Assembly (NCBI RefSeq): GCF_031845305.1
Contig: NZ_JAVREH010000007.1
Span: 149,931-213,930 of the forward strand
Length of the DNA: 64,000 nt
Direction: 5' to 3'
Origin: Jatrophihabitans_A lederbergiae
GTDB taxonomy: Bacteria; Actinomycetota; Actinomycetes; Mycobacteriales; Jatrophihabitantaceae
Made by a program: the position numbers and the translations under genes. This document shows, piece after piece, positions 27,373 to 36,376 of this stretch (the first letter of the stretch is position 1; every line of letters begins with the position of its first letter). The notes beneath the pieces were generated by a model, which was not told the origin of the DNA, did not search any database, and saw only the letters and a list, made by a program, of their open reading frames with translations.

Positions 27373-28797
27373 ATGTTCAACAGCTCCGACGAAGTCCTCA
27401 ACTACATCAAGAACGAGGGTGTCGAGTTCGTCGACATCCGGTTCACCGATCTGCCTGGTGTCCAGCAGCACTTCAACGTCCCGGCCTCGAACTTCAACGA
27501 GAGCTCCTTCACCGACGGCCAGATGTTCGACGGCTCCTCGATCCGGGGCTTCGCCGCGATCCACAAGTCGGACCTGAAGCTGATCCCGGACCCGGCGACG
27601 GCTTACCTCGACCCGTTCCGCAAGGCCAAGACCCTCAACATCAACCACTCCATCGTCGAGCCTCGGACGGGTGAGCCGTACGGTCGCGATCCCCGCCAGG
27701 TCGCCTCGAAGGCTGAGGAGTACCTCGCCTCGACCGGCATCGCCGATACCGCCTACTTCGGTCCCGAAGCCGAGTTCTACATCTTCGACGACGTCCGGTA
27801 CGAGTCCAAGATCAACGGCTCGTCCTACTCCGTCGACTCCGTCGAAGGCTCCTGGAACACCGGCCGCGCCGAAGAGGGCGGCAACCTGGGCTACAAGACC
27901 CGCGTCAAGGGCGGCTACTTCCCGGTGTCGCCGTATGACCACCAGGCCGACATCCGCGACGAGATGAGCACCGAGCTCATGAACGTCGGCCTTGAGCTCG
28001 AGCGGGCCCACCACGAGGTCGGCACCGCGGGCCAGGCCGAGATCAACTACAAGTTCAACACCCTGACCCACGCCGCCGACCAGGTACTGCTGTTCAAGTA
28101 CATCGTGAAGAACGTGGCGTGGCGCAACGGCAAGACCGCGACGTTCATGCCGAAGCCGCTGTTCGGCGACAACGGCTCGGGCATGCACTGCCACCAGTCG
28201 CTGTGGAAGGACGGCGAGCCGCTGTTCTACGACGAGACCGGGTACGCCGGCCTGTCCGACATTGCGCGTTACTACATCGGCGGCCTGCTGCACCACGCCC
28301 CGTCGCTGCTGGCCTTCACCAACCCGACCGTGAACTCCTACCACCGGCTGGTGCCGGGCTACGAGGCTCCGGTCAACCTCGTCTACAGCGCGGGCAACCG
28401 TTCGGCCTGCATCCGGGTGCCCATCACCGGTAGCAACCCGAAGGCCAAGCGCATCGAGTTCCGGGTGCCCGACCCGTCGGCGAACCCGTACCTCGGCTTC
28501 TCGGCCATGCTCATGGCCGGTCTGGACGGCATCCGCAACAAGATCGAGCCGGCCGACCCGATCGACAAGGACCTCTACGAGCTGCCGCCGGACGAGGCCG
28601 CGGCGATTCCGCAGGTGCCGGGCTCCCTCGGTGAGGTGCTGAACCACCTCGAGGCCGACAACGAGTACCTGCAGGAGGGCGGCGTCTTCACCTCCGACCT
28701 CATCGAGAGCTGGATCGACTACAAGCGCAACAACGAGATCGACCCGGTCCGGCTGCGCCCGCACCCGTACGAGTTCGAGTTGTACTACGACATCTGA
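27373..28797 (+). CDS. glnA: Glutamine synthetase, type I (adenylylatable)
   Basis: A 474-aa GSI-beta enzyme making glutamine from glutamate, ammonia and ATP. Motifs: QMFDGSSIRGF, GPEAEFYIFDDV, the ATP/metal region KPLFGDNGSGMHCHQS, NRSACIRVPI and the adenylylation loop DKDLYELPPDE with its conserved Tyr. The adenylyltransferase GlnE, encoded 11 kb downstream, would modify that Tyr. AGAAGGA lies upstream of ATG 27373. A GlnR box precedes and an A/T-flanked terminator follows, so it is monocistronic. Equivalent of M. tuberculosis glnA1 (Rv2220). Confidence 0.97.
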   Translation: MFNSSDEVLNYIKNEGVEFVDIRFTDLPGVQQHFNVPASNFNESSFTDGQMFDGSSIRGFAAIHKSDLKLIPDPATAYLDPFRKAKTLNINHSIVEPRTGEPYGRDPRQVASKAEEYLASTGIADTAYFGPEAEFYIFDDVRYESKINGSSYSVDSVEGSWNTGRAEEGGNLGYKTRVKGGYFPVSPYDHQADIRDEMSTELMNVGLELERAHHEVGTAGQAEINYKFNTLTHAADQVLLFKYIVKNVAWRNGKTATFMPKPLFGDNGSGMHCHQSLWKDGEPLFYDETGYAGLSDIARYYIGGLLHHAPSLLAFTNPTVNSYHRLVPGYEAPVNLVYSAGNRSACIRVPITGSNPKAKRIEFRVPDPSANPYLGFSAMLMAGLDGIRNKIEPADPIDKDLYELPPDEAAAIPQVPGSLGEVLNHLEADNEYLQEGGVFTSDLIESWIDYKRNNEIDPVRLRPHPYEFELYYDI

Positions 28798-28811
28798 GAT
28801 CTCGTGACTCC

Positions 28812-28856
28812 AAAACAGCCCCTGACCTGCGGTTTTGCAAGGTCGGGTGCCGTTTT
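28812..28856 (+). terminator. Rho-independent terminator of glnA
   Basis: AAAACAGCCCCTGACCT (28812-28828) pairs, with three mismatches, with AGGTCGGGTGCCGTTTT (28840-28856). The flanking A-tract and terminal T-tract make this the clearest intrinsic terminator in the window; it starts 15 bases after the glnA stop. Confidence 0.85.
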
Positions 28857-28877
28857 CGTCGGCGCAGATCCGGCCAA

Positions 28878-28906
28878 ATTCCGCAGGGATTCCGCAGGGA
28901 TTCGGG
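28878..28906. repeat. 11-bp tandem repeat
   Basis: ATTCCGCAGGG occurs twice in tandem (28878-28888, 28889-28899), followed by a partial third copy ATTCGGG. It lies in the gap between glnA and the abiE pair. Confidence 0.7.
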
Positions 28907-29101
28907 CTAAGGGCTCAGAACTCTCAGATGACGTTCAACTCGATATCCATCGTCGTCCACTCAGCGACCTGCGCTAGCGCCCGGCGTTCGGGTTCACCAA
29001 ACCTGCTGTCCCATGAGGTCGAGGCGCGCCCATCCCACGAAACCTCGGATCGTCGTGGCTACGTCGGACTCGCCAACGTCCTCGGCGCACGCTCGCAGCA
29101 T

Positions 29102-29251
29102 TCAAAGCCGCTTGAACCTCTCGACCGTTTCCAGGCCCATCGTCTCGATTGCCTGAGTGGCGGCCCATTTCTGTACGACCTGCGTGGTCAGCCAGTTCGT
29201 GCCCTCGGCCGTCCGCCAACCAGCTGGACGCGCATGAGCGCAACCTGCCAC
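29102..29251 (-). CDS. Possible gene remnant in the glnA-abiE gap
   Basis: The 505-bp gap between glnA and abiEi holds no clear intact gene. One minus-strand frame from GTG 29251 to the stop at 29102 reads as a 49-residue peptide (AEGTNWLTTQVVQKWAATQ, then IETMGLETVERFKRL) that has a protein-like composition. It is not recognised. It may be the tail of a gene lost when the accessory segment inserted. Confidence 0.25.
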   Translation of the reverse strand: MAGCAHARPAGWRTAEGTNWLTTQVVQKWAATQAIETMGLETVERFKRL

Positions 29252-29266
29252 TAATCAGCGACGACA

Positions 29267-29301
29267 CTTGGAGCGTATCTCCCGAAGAGATACGCTCCAA
29301 G
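29267..29301. promoter_or_regulatory. 15-bp perfect inverted repeat abutting abiEi (probable autoregulatory operator)
   Basis: CTTGGAGCGTATCTC (29267-29281) and GAGATACGCTCCAAG (29287-29301) are exact reverse complements with a five-base loop, ending one base before ATG 29303. TACGCT (29291-29296) has the TANNNT form and spacing of a -10 element for a leaderless transcript, so a bound protein would block the promoter. AbiEi antitoxins are known to repress their own promoter through inverted repeats. Confidence 0.8.
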
Positions 29302-29302
29302 C

Positions 29303-30037
29303 ATGAAGTCCACTGAAGCGCTGCGCATCCTCGCGGAGCTGACGTCGTTCCAGTGGGGCATGGCGACGTCGGCTCAAGCCAGCATGCACGGAATCACTCG
29401 CCTGGACCTGTCCCGACTCGCCGAAGCCGGGCATCTGACCCGCCTCGCTCACGGCGTCTACATGGACGCTGGCACCCCTGGTGACGAGTTCGATGATCTG
29501 CGCGCCGCATGGCTGAGCACCGAACCCAAGCGGCTCGCCGAAGAGCGCATCCGCGACCTGGCTGGCGGCGTCGTCGTCGCTGGCGAGTCCGCCACTCGAC
29601 TCCACAAGATCGGTAACTTCCTCGCCTCCCGCCACGACTTCGTCTCCCCCACGCGTCGCCAGAGTCAGCGCCGGGAGATCCGCTACCGACAGCGCGCCCT
29701 CGACCCACGCGACGTCGCCCTCGTCGAGGGGATGCCGACGATGACGATCGAGCGCACACTCGCCGATCTGGTCGAGGACCTCAACGATCGGAGCCTCGTC
29801 GCCGACGCCCTGCGGGACGCTTCACACAAGCGCATCCTCGACCTCGATCGGCTCCGGAATCTGCTCGCACCGCTCGCAGAGCGCAACGGCTTCCGCAAGG
29901 GCGACGGTGTGGCACTCCTGAATCGGCTCATCGAGATCGCTGGCATCGACGTCGACTCCCTTGCGCGCCTTCTCGCCAGGTCGCCGTCATACGGAACGCT
30001 CGCCCAGATCGCACGTCAGGTGGCCAACATTGGCTGA
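29303..30037 (+). CDS. abiEi: Type IV antitoxin, AbiEi family
   Basis: A 244-aa protein with an N-terminal winged-helix domain (SFQWGMATSAQASMHGITRLDLSRLAEAG, about 13-50, given here by its span; then HLTRLAHGVYMDAG), and a C-terminal AbiEi domain (MPTMTIERTLADLVEDLND). It is followed directly by the AbiEii toxin, with which it would form a type IV toxin-antitoxin, phage-abortive system. The N-terminal domain should bind the inverted repeat that abuts the start codon. No Shine-Dalgarno fits, consistent with a leaderless mRNA. It lies in a segment absent from the conserved glnA-glnE order, so it is probably acquired. Confidence 0.88.
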   Translation: MKSTEALRILAELTSFQWGMATSAQASMHGITRLDLSRLAEAGHLTRLAHGVYMDAGTPGDEFDDLRAAWLSTEPKRLAEERIRDLAGGVVVAGESATRLHKIGNFLASRHDFVSPTRRQSQRREIRYRQRALDPRDVALVEGMPTMTIERTLADLVEDLNDRSLVADALRDASHKRILDLDRLRNLLAPLAERNGFRKGDGVALLNRLIEIAGIDVDSLARLLARSPSYGTLAQIARQVANIG

Positions 30038-30838
30038 GGTGGAGCCTATCCGACCGCCGCCGGCGTTGAAGCCGCGATCAAGGACGCTGCCAAGAAGGCT
30101 GCCGACGCCGACCCGTCGCTGAGCATCAACGAGCGGATCCGGCTGGAGTACTTCAACCGCTTCCTCAGCCGCGTGTTCTCCGAAGGCGCCGACTCAAAGT
30201 GGCTGCTCAAGGGCGGCACCGGCATGCTGGCGCGGCTGCCGTCAACGCGCACGACACTCGACATCGACCTCTACCGAGACGGCTTCACGCTCGACCAGGC
30301 GATCGCCGATTTGCGACGGCTCGCCGACACAGACCTTGGCAGCTTCGAGGCCTTCATCGGCCCACGGAACAAGGGATCGCTCAACGTGGACCTGGCGGTC
30401 GGTGCAGGACTCACTGCCCCGGTGGTCTGCGCGACCATGCAGACCTACCACGAGCGCCCGTCGAGCCGCGAAAAGGACCTCGTTGACCTCGTCGTCCTCG
30501 CCGTCACTCAGAACGTCGACGGCACTGCTCTCGGGATCGCCATCTCCACCGAGGCGCGTCGCCGCCTGATGGAGCCCTTCGATCACTTCGCCGTTCCGAG
30601 CGACTGGGGACGTCGATACGCGAAGCTAGCCAAGCCCGTTCCCTACTGCGCCGCCTACTCCACGGTCGACCTCGCACGCGACCTCGTCACGCGCTTCATC
30701 GACCCATCGCTCGACGGCGGAGCCGCTGGCAAGACATGGACTCCCGAGACGCGGTCCTGGTCTGACTCTGAACGCGCCGCCGCGCCGGGATTCGAAGTCC
30801 CGGCGCGGCGGTGCCTGCGTCGCGATGAGGCGAGTTGA
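30030..30838 (+). pseudogene. abiEii: Type IV toxin AbiEii (nucleotidyltransferase), probably frameshifted
   Basis: The nucleotidyltransferase core is clear: WLLKGGTGMLARL and STRTTLDIDLYRDG carry the GG(T)...DxD active site. Protein-like coding begins upstream of any start in its frame: YPTAAGVEAAIKDAA... NERIRLEYFNRFLSRVF begins at base 30047. The natural start is TTG 30030 (overlapping the abiEi stop), but it is one base out of phase; a missing base near 30045 would give a full N terminus. As it stands, translation could only begin at GTG 30173, losing about 45 residues but keeping the active site. The C-terminal ~21 codons run through a strong hairpin, so the true end may also differ. Pseudogene or sequencing error; the toxin transfers nucleotides to RNA targets in known systems. 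Confidence 0.72.
30777..30811 (+). terminator. 14-bp perfect hairpin at the end of the abiE pair
   Basis: CCGCCGCGCCGGGA (30777-30790) pairs perfectly with TCCCGGCGCGGCGG (30798-30811) around a seven-base loop TTCGAAG. It probably terminates the abiE transcript, although it lies inside the last codons of the toxin frame. The loop resembles a tRNA T-loop by chance. Confidence 0.65.
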
Positions 30839-30842
30839 CGGG

Positions 30843-32483
30843 CTAGGACCGCGGGTTGAGCCACGCGTCCTTGCCTGCCACCCCGAAAGCGGCTATGGCG
30901 GTGGGGTCGTTGTCCAGAGCTCCCCAGCTACCGCTGGAGAAGTAGCCGAGTGAAACCAAGGCGGGGAAGTTCCGGGCTTGGCTCGGGATGGCCTTCAACC
31001 AGTCCGCCCGGCGGGGATCGGCGATGCAGCCGTACTCAGCCAGGCCGAGGGGCAGTCGCTTGGCGCTCGTGTCGACCCGGTCGAGGACCCCGCCCCGGAT
31101 GGCGTTGTAGAACGGCGCGACGATCTGGCTGAAGCTACGCCAGCTGCTCGCGCTGTGGTTGTAGGGATCCCACATGATGACGTCGACGTAGCCGGCGCCG
31201 GGCCAGAGCTGCTCCAGGGACCAGGTCTTGCTGGCGTCGGTCGCGTACCAGCCCGAGACCGTCCAGGCCCACGTCACGTTCGTGACACCCCGAGCGCGGA
31301 ACCGGTCCACGATGTGGCGGTAGGCCGCTGCGAACTCGGGTCGGGTACCAGCCGCCGCCCGGAGCTTTGCGGTGCCGCCGACGTCGGGGCGGTCGTCCAT
31401 CTCGGGGTCGATGTCGACGATGAACTTGTACGGGGCGGCCTTGACCTTGGCCGCCACCGCGTCGAGGTAGCGGTCGAGCGAGCCGTTGATGACCTGTGGG
31501 TAGGTCCACGTCTTCATGCTGTTGCCAAGGCGATCGGTCGAGGACCCCGCCGGTGCCGGCTGCAAGGCCGAGTCGTAGCCACCGCCGTAGGACGCGAGCT
31601 CCCAGCCGACGTGCACGGTCCGGCCCTCGGCAGCCTCCGCGAGCATCGCGGACGTCGGCCACATGTTGTTGGTGGCGTTGAAGTCCTTGTAATGGTGGAT
31701 CAGGTCGAACTTGCGTCCGATCTTGCTCTCCATGGGGCGGGGGTCCCCGCCGCCTGATTGGTAGTAGCCGAACAGCGCGCCGGTGCCCTGCGCCGGCAGC
31801 ACCCCGGAACTCGTGGTGCTGGGAGGCGGAACTGTCACCGTGAGCGGCACGACGCTGACGTCGTCGACAAGGAAGGACTGGCCGGGGTCAAGGCCCCAGA
31901 CGAGCGCGTTCACGTCGATGCTGGCCCCGGTGCGGGTGGCCACCAGGTCCACCGTGATCTGGTGCCAGGCGGTGTCGGCGGCCCAGTATTCGCCCTGCTT
32001 GCTCGATGCCAGCGCGTTGTTGTCGCCGAACTCGAGCAGGCGCAGCACCAGGGAGGTGTTGGGCTGGGCCGCGCGCAGCCAGGCCGTCGCCCGGTAGGTC
32101 TGACCCGCGGTCGTGCTGGGAACGCTGTTCGGCGCGTCGTTCAGGACCGTAGTGGCCGCGGTGGCCGACGTGTTGGACACCCGAGCGGCGTAGCTGCCGG
32201 TGTGCCCGCCCGAGACCCGCGAGAGTGCTGCGGGGGCTGAACCGTCGTCCTTCGGAGTGGCGAGCCAGCCGCTGGTGCCTGTCTCGAACGTCCCGTTCTG
32301 GACATCCTCGACTGCCGAGGCAGTCTGCGCCAGGACGACGACACTGCTGGCGATTACGGCGGTCAGGGAGGTCAGCACGGCCAGGCCCCGACTAAGGCCC
32401 TGGCGCGAGCCTGCCGCGGGCGACGCGGGCCGGCCGGCGTGCCGGTGGGTGCCTCGATCAGCCCGGTGCGCGGGCCTGTGCAC
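30843..32483 (-). CDS. Secreted GH26-like glycoside hydrolase with N-terminal carbohydrate-binding domain
   Basis: About 546 aa from GTG 32483. A signal sequence (GLAVLTSLTAVIASSVVVLA, then QTASA) precedes a CBM-like beta-sandwich (NGTFETGTSGWL... FLVDDVSVVPLTVTV), a Pro/Ser/Thr linker, and a catalytic barrel. DIDPEMDDRPDVGG likely holds the acid/base Glu, and LGLAEYGCIADP the nucleophile Glu, the pattern of GH26 (mannanase/related). The start is uncertain: the frame is open to a TTG at 32576 and also has GTG at 32528, none with a good RBS. It sits between the abiE pair and lysX and has no counterpart in the conserved order. Likely exported to attack plant or microbial beta-glycans; the substrate is not predictable. 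Confidence 0.8.
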   Translation of the reverse strand: MHRPAHRADRGTHRHAGRPASPAAGSRQGLSRGLAVLTSLTAVIASSVVVLAQTASAVEDVQNGTFETGTSGWLATPKDDGSAPAALSRVSGGHTGSYAARVSNTSATAATTVLNDAPNSVPSTTAGQTYRATAWLRAAQPNTSLVLRLLEFGDNNALASSKQGEYWAADTAWHQITVDLVATRTGASIDVNALVWGLDPGQSFLVDDVSVVPLTVTVPPPSTTSSGVLPAQGTGALFGYYQSGGGDPRPMESKIGRKFDLIHHYKDFNATNNMWPTSAMLAEAAEGRTVHVGWELASYGGGYDSALQPAPAGSSTDRLGNSMKTWTYPQVINGSLDRYLDAVAAKVKAAPYKFIVDIDPEMDDRPDVGGTAKLRAAAGTRPEFAAAYRHIVDRFRARGVTNVTWAWTVSGWYATDASKTWSLEQLWPGAGYVDVIMWDPYNHSASSWRSFSQIVAPFYNAIRGGVLDRVDTSAKRLPLGLAEYGCIADPRRADWLKAIPSQARNFPALVSLGYFSSGSWGALDNDPTAIAAFGVAGKDAWLNPRS

Positions 32484-32905
32484 TGCTGCCGTTGGGGCAT
32501 GACAAAGCAAGGGGAATCCTCTCCTCACGCCTGCGGGGTGAGCTGTCGGGTTCGGGCGGGAGGTGCCTGGCCGCAATTCCGCGGCTTCACCCCTAGGTCG
32601 CGCGAGCGACCGTCACATTGGTTCCCCCGCTCCTGCCGAGCGATTGGCGAAAGAATGGTCACGAGCGGGGCAGGACTCGGCGAGCCGCACGGACAGCGCG
32701 CCCTTCGGGCGCGGGTTCCCAAACCCTAGGGGTTCCAGTTGCGGGACGGCAAGGGCCCGACCGGCCAACTGATACAGAAGGCGAGATACTGACACCGAGC
32801 GAACTCGCACCGACTGAGGTCACCTCGGGGGTTGCCGCCGTGACCGGTGAGCACGGAGCGCGCCGCATTCCGCGCTTAGAAACCTCCCGTACCGTCTGGA
32901 GTTCG
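32484..32905. other. Region with uncertain starts between GH26-like gene and lysX
   Basis: This 420-bp stretch must contain the divergent promoters of the glycosidase (minus) and lysX (plus). Both reading frames stay open into it, from 32576 on the minus and from 32618 on the plus strand, but neither extension resembles the protein families. I see no RNA gene or repeat. Confidence 0.4.
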
Positions 32906-35900
32906 ATGGCCGTCCCGACACCGGGCCGGCCGCTGCCGTTCGGAGGTTGTCGCGTGGTGCTCAGAGAGGCCGGCGCGCGTCCCGCTGAAGCGTCGAGACC
33001 GGCGCCTGAGCCACGTCACGTCACCGGCTGGCGCGAGAGTTTCGCGTCCCTGTGTGGACGCGTCATCGTGCTCGGCGGCTTCTGGTCCCTGGTCAGCCTG
33101 ATCCTGCGGCCGGTCCGCTGGGTCCGCCGGCTCGACGACGTGTTCGGCCTCGTCAACCTGCCGGTCGGCCCCAGCCTCTTCTCCGTGGTGCTGCTCTTCG
33201 TGGTCGGTGGCGCCGTCCGGCGACGGATCCGGGTATCGCTCTGGCTGCTGCTCGCGTTCCAGGCGCTCGCCGGCCTGTACCTGCTGGCGGTGCTCGGCCA
33301 GATCGTCCTCAATCGCAACGACTCCGGTGACATCAGCGTCTCCGACGCCGTGGAACTGGCTCTCAACGCCGGCCTGACGATTGCGCTGGTGGTGCTGCTG
33401 TACCGCAGCCGGGAAGCGTTCTCGTCCAGGCTGGAGCCGGGCGCGCGCTGGCGGGCATTGGCCGTCCTCGTCGGCGGCCTGGCCCTCTCGCTCACCGCCT
33501 CGCTGGCGTTCACGCTGGCGTTGCCCGGCCACCTTCGCGGGCTGCCGCACAAGCTCGAGTGGGCGGTCCGGGTTCCGTTCGGCGTCGAGCCGTCCACCAC
33601 CGAGGTCGGCTGGCACGGCGAGCACGGACATCACTGGATCGCGGCGCTGGCCGGCCTGGTGTCGGCCGCGGCGCTGATGAGCGCCGCACTGGTCTTCCTG
33701 CGGTCCGCCCGGGCCAAGACCTACCTCACCGCGCAGGACGAGCTGGACCTGCGAGGGCTGCTGCTGCACGCCGGTGACCGGGATTCCCTGGGCTACTTCG
33801 CGACCCGCCACGACAAGTCGGTGATCTTCGCTCCCGGGCACACCGCGGCCGTCACCTACCGGGTGCTGGCCAACGTCAGCCTGGCCAGCGCCGATCCGGT
33901 CGGGCCGCCGGCGGCCTGGCCGGCGGCCATCTCGGCCTGGCTGTCCGAGGCTCGCTCGTTCGGCTGGTTTCCCGCCGTCCTGTCCGCCAGCGAGGACGGC
34001 GCCAAGGCCTACGTCGCCGCGGGCCTGAAGGCGTTGCCGATCGGGGACGAGGCGATCATCGAGGTGGACACCTTCACCCTCGAGGGCCCCACCATGCAAC
34101 CGGTCCGGCGGGCCGTCCACCGGGTGCAGCGCGCCGGCTACACGATCACGGTGCACCGGCATGCCGACCTGAGTCCGGACCAGCTGGCCGAGATCGAGCG
34201 CCGGGCCGAGGACTGGCGTGGTGACGACACCGAGCGCGGCTTCTCGATGGCGCTCGGCCGGCTGGGTGCCGCCGCCGACAGCGACTGCGTGGCGGTGCTC
34301 GCCCACGACTGCGAGGGACAGCTGCGCGGCATGCTGTCGATGGTTCCCTGGGGTCGCCGGGGGCTGTCGCTGGACCTGATGCGCCGGGACCGGACGTCGG
34401 AGAACGGCCTGGTCGAGGCCATGGTCGCCAGCCTGGTGAGCGCGGCTCGCGACGACCTCGGTGTGCGGTTCATCTCGCTCAACTTCGCAATGTTCCGGGG
34501 CGTCTTCAGCGCCGCCGAGCGGGTCGGCGCCGGTCCCGTCGTCCGGCTGACCAGCCGGGTGCTGACGTTCGCGTCCCGGTTCTGGCAGATCGAGAGCCTG
34601 TACCGCTCCAACGCCCGCTACCTGCCCCGCTGGACGCCGCGCTATCTGTGTTACGACTCGTCCCTGACCCTCACCCGGGTCGCCCTGGCCGCAGGCATCG
34701 CCGAGGGCTTCTTGCCCGCGCTCGGCGGCAGCCGCGAACGCGACCGCGACGGCGACGTGCTGTACGACGGCGCCACCCTGCCGTTCGCCGAGGCAGTGGC
34801 ACGCCAGCGGCTGTCCACCCGCAACGGCGCCCGGCCGCTCCGGCGGCTGAGCCAGCAACAGCGAGTCCGCCACGCCAAGCTGCAGCGGCTGCGGGACGCC
34901 GGCCGTGACCCCTATCCGGTCTCGGTCCCGCGCAGCTGCGAGGTGGCGGAGCTGGTCCGGTGCTTCGCGGACCTGGCCCCGGACACCGCGACCGGCCACC
35001 GGGCCTCGGTGGTGGGGCGGGTACGGGCGCTGCGCGACTTCGGCGGCCTGACATTCGCGACGCTGCAGGACGGCGACGCCGGCATCCAGGCGATGGTCAG
35101 CACCAGCGCGCTCGGCGAAAAGGAGCACCGGCTGCTGCGGACCGCGCTGGACCTGGGCGACTACCTCAGCGTGACGGGCGAGGTGGTGACCTCACGCCGC
35201 GGCGAGCTCTCGGTGCTGGTCGACAGCTGGCAGCTCGCGGCGAAGTGCCTGCGCCCGCTGCCGGATGCCCGCGCCGGCTTCGCCGACCCGGATGCCCGGG
35301 TGCGGCGACGCCACGTCGACCTCATCGTCAACCCCGAGGCGATGGACATGCTGGTCAAGCGCAGCGCCGCCGTCCGAGAGGTTCGCCGGGCCTTCGATCG
35401 GCGCGGTTACCTCGAGGTCGAGACGCCGATGCTGCAGTCCATCCACGGCGGCGCGAATGCCCGGCCGTTCGTCACCCACATCAACGCCTACGACGCGACG
35501 CTGTACCTGCGGATCGCACCGGAGCTGTACCTCAAGCGGCTCTGCGTCGGTGGTATGCGGCGGGTGTTCGAGCTGAACCGGAACTTCCGCAACGAGGGCG
35601 CCGACGCCACCCACAATCCGGAATTCACGTCGATCGAGGCGTACCAGGCCTACGCCGATTACCTGGACATGCGTGAGCTGACCCGGGAGCTGATCCTGGA
35701 GGTGGCCACCGCGGTGCACGGGCGTCCGATGGCGCGCCGACCTCGTCCCGGCAGCGGTTACGACGAGATCGACCTGTCCGGACCGTGGCGTTCGGTGACG
35801 GTGCACGAGGCGGTGTCCCAGGCGTGCGGGACACCGGTGAGCATCGACACCGGCTTCGAGGAGCTCAGCGCGCTGTGCCGAACCCATGGCGTCAGCCGTC

Positions 35901-36331
35901 CGGCCGAGGCGACGCAGGGGCTGCTGGTCACCGCGCTGTACGAGGCGCTGGTGGAGAAGCAGACCACCGAACCGACGTTCTACCTGGACTTTCCGATCGA
36001 GACGTCGCCCCTGACCCGCGCGCACCGCAGCGACCCCCGGCTGTCCGAGCGGTGGGACCTGGTCGCGTTCGGTGCGGAGATCGGCACCGCGTACTCAGAG
36101 CTGATCGATCCGGTGGACCAGCGCCAGCGGCTCACCGACCAGTCACTGCGAGCCGCCGACGGCGATCCCGAGGCCATGCAGGTGGACGAGGCATTCCTGT
36201 CGGCGCTGGAGTACGCGATGCCGCCGACCGGAGGTCTCGGCATCGGCGTCGACCGGTTGGTCATGATGCTGGCGGGCGCGTCCATCCGGCAGACCCTGGC
36301 ATTCCCCTTCGTCCGTCCCGGGGCGCGCTGA
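32906..36331 (+). CDS. lysX: Bifunctional lysylphosphatidylglycerol synthase / lysyl-tRNA synthetase
   Basis: About 1141 aa. The N-terminal half has several membrane helices (SLFSVVLLFVVGG, SLWLLLAFQALAGLYLLAVL and more) and then a DUF2156 transferase domain (LDLRGLLLHAGDRDSLGYFA... GMLSMVPWGRRGLSLDLMRR). The C-terminal ~490 residues are a class II LysRS: an OB fold (VVGRVRALRDFGGLTFATLQ), motif 2 FELNRNFRNEGAD and motif 3 GLGIGVDRLVMML. This is the mycobacterial LysX architecture (about 1172 aa), which charges tRNA with lysine and transfers it to phosphatidylglycerol, giving resistance to cationic peptides. ATG 32906 with CTGGAG upstream was preferred; in-frame starts at 32840 and 32954 are possible. 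It converges on the LCP gene, and both 3' ends are duplicated. Confidence 0.92.
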   Translation: MAVPTPGRPLPFGGCRVVLREAGARPAEASRPAPEPRHVTGWRESFASLCGRVIVLGGFWSLVSLILRPVRWVRRLDDVFGLVNLPVGPSLFSVVLLFVVGGAVRRRIRVSLWLLLAFQALAGLYLLAVLGQIVLNRNDSGDISVSDAVELALNAGLTIALVVLLYRSREAFSSRLEPGARWRALAVLVGGLALSLTASLAFTLALPGHLRGLPHKLEWAVRVPFGVEPSTTEVGWHGEHGHHWIAALAGLVSAAALMSAALVFLRSARAKTYLTAQDELDLRGLLLHAGDRDSLGYFATRHDKSVIFAPGHTAAVTYRVLANVSLASADPVGPPAAWPAAISAWLSEARSFGWFPAVLSASEDGAKAYVAAGLKALPIGDEAIIEVDTFTLEGPTMQPVRRAVHRVQRAGYTITVHRHADLSPDQLAEIERRAEDWRGDDTERGFSMALGRLGAAADSDCVAVLAHDCEGQLRGMLSMVPWGRRGLSLDLMRRDRTSENGLVEAMVASLVSAARDDLGVRFISLNFAMFRGVFSAAERVGAGPVVRLTSRVLTFASRFWQIESLYRSNARYLPRWTPRYLCYDSSLTLTRVALAAGIAEGFLPALGGSRERDRDGDVLYDGATLPFAEAVARQRLSTRNGARPLRRLSQQQRVRHAKLQRLRDAGRDPYPVSVPRSCEVAELVRCFADLAPDTATGHRASVVGRVRALRDFGGLTFATLQDGDAGIQAMVSTSALGEKEHRLLRTALDLGDYLSVTGEVVTSRRGELSVLVDSWQLAAKCLRPLPDARAGFADPDARVRRRHVDLIVNPEAMDMLVKRSAAVREVRRAFDRRGYLEVETPMLQSIHGGANARPFVTHINAYDATLYLRIAPELYLKRLCVGGMRRVFELNRNFRNEGADATHNPEFTSIEAYQAYADYLDMRELTRELILEVATAVHGRPMARRPRPGSGYDEIDLSGPWRSVTVHEAVSQACGTPVSIDTGFEELSALCRTHGVSRPAEATQGLLVTALYEALVEKQTTEPTFYLDFPIETSPLTRAHRSDPRLSERWDLVAFGAEIGTAYSELIDPVDQRQRLTDQSLRAADGDPEAMQVDEAFLSALEYAMPPTGGLGIGVDRLVMMLAGASIRQTLAFPFVRPGAR

Positions 36332-36376
36332 GCCCGCACTTCCGCCAGCGTCGTCCCGGGCGCGCTGAGGCCGCAC
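36314..36376. repeat. Direct repeat duplicating the 3' end and stop of lysX
   Basis: The last bases of lysX with its stop (CGTCCCGGGGCGCGCTGAGC and on to CCGCAC, 36314-36339) recur at 36352-36376 with one base missing and one substitution. Period 37-38. The second copy again carries TGA. Confidence 0.85.

Noticed and set aside
30777..30811. tRNA T-arm or attachment-site remnant (TTCGAAG loop)
   Set aside because: The conserved G53-C61 pair is missing and no tRNA acceptor or other arms follow; it is best explained as a terminator hairpin.
32876..35128. 750-codon open frame opposite lysX
   Set aside because: Antisense shadow of the lysX membrane and transferase region; no recognisable domain.
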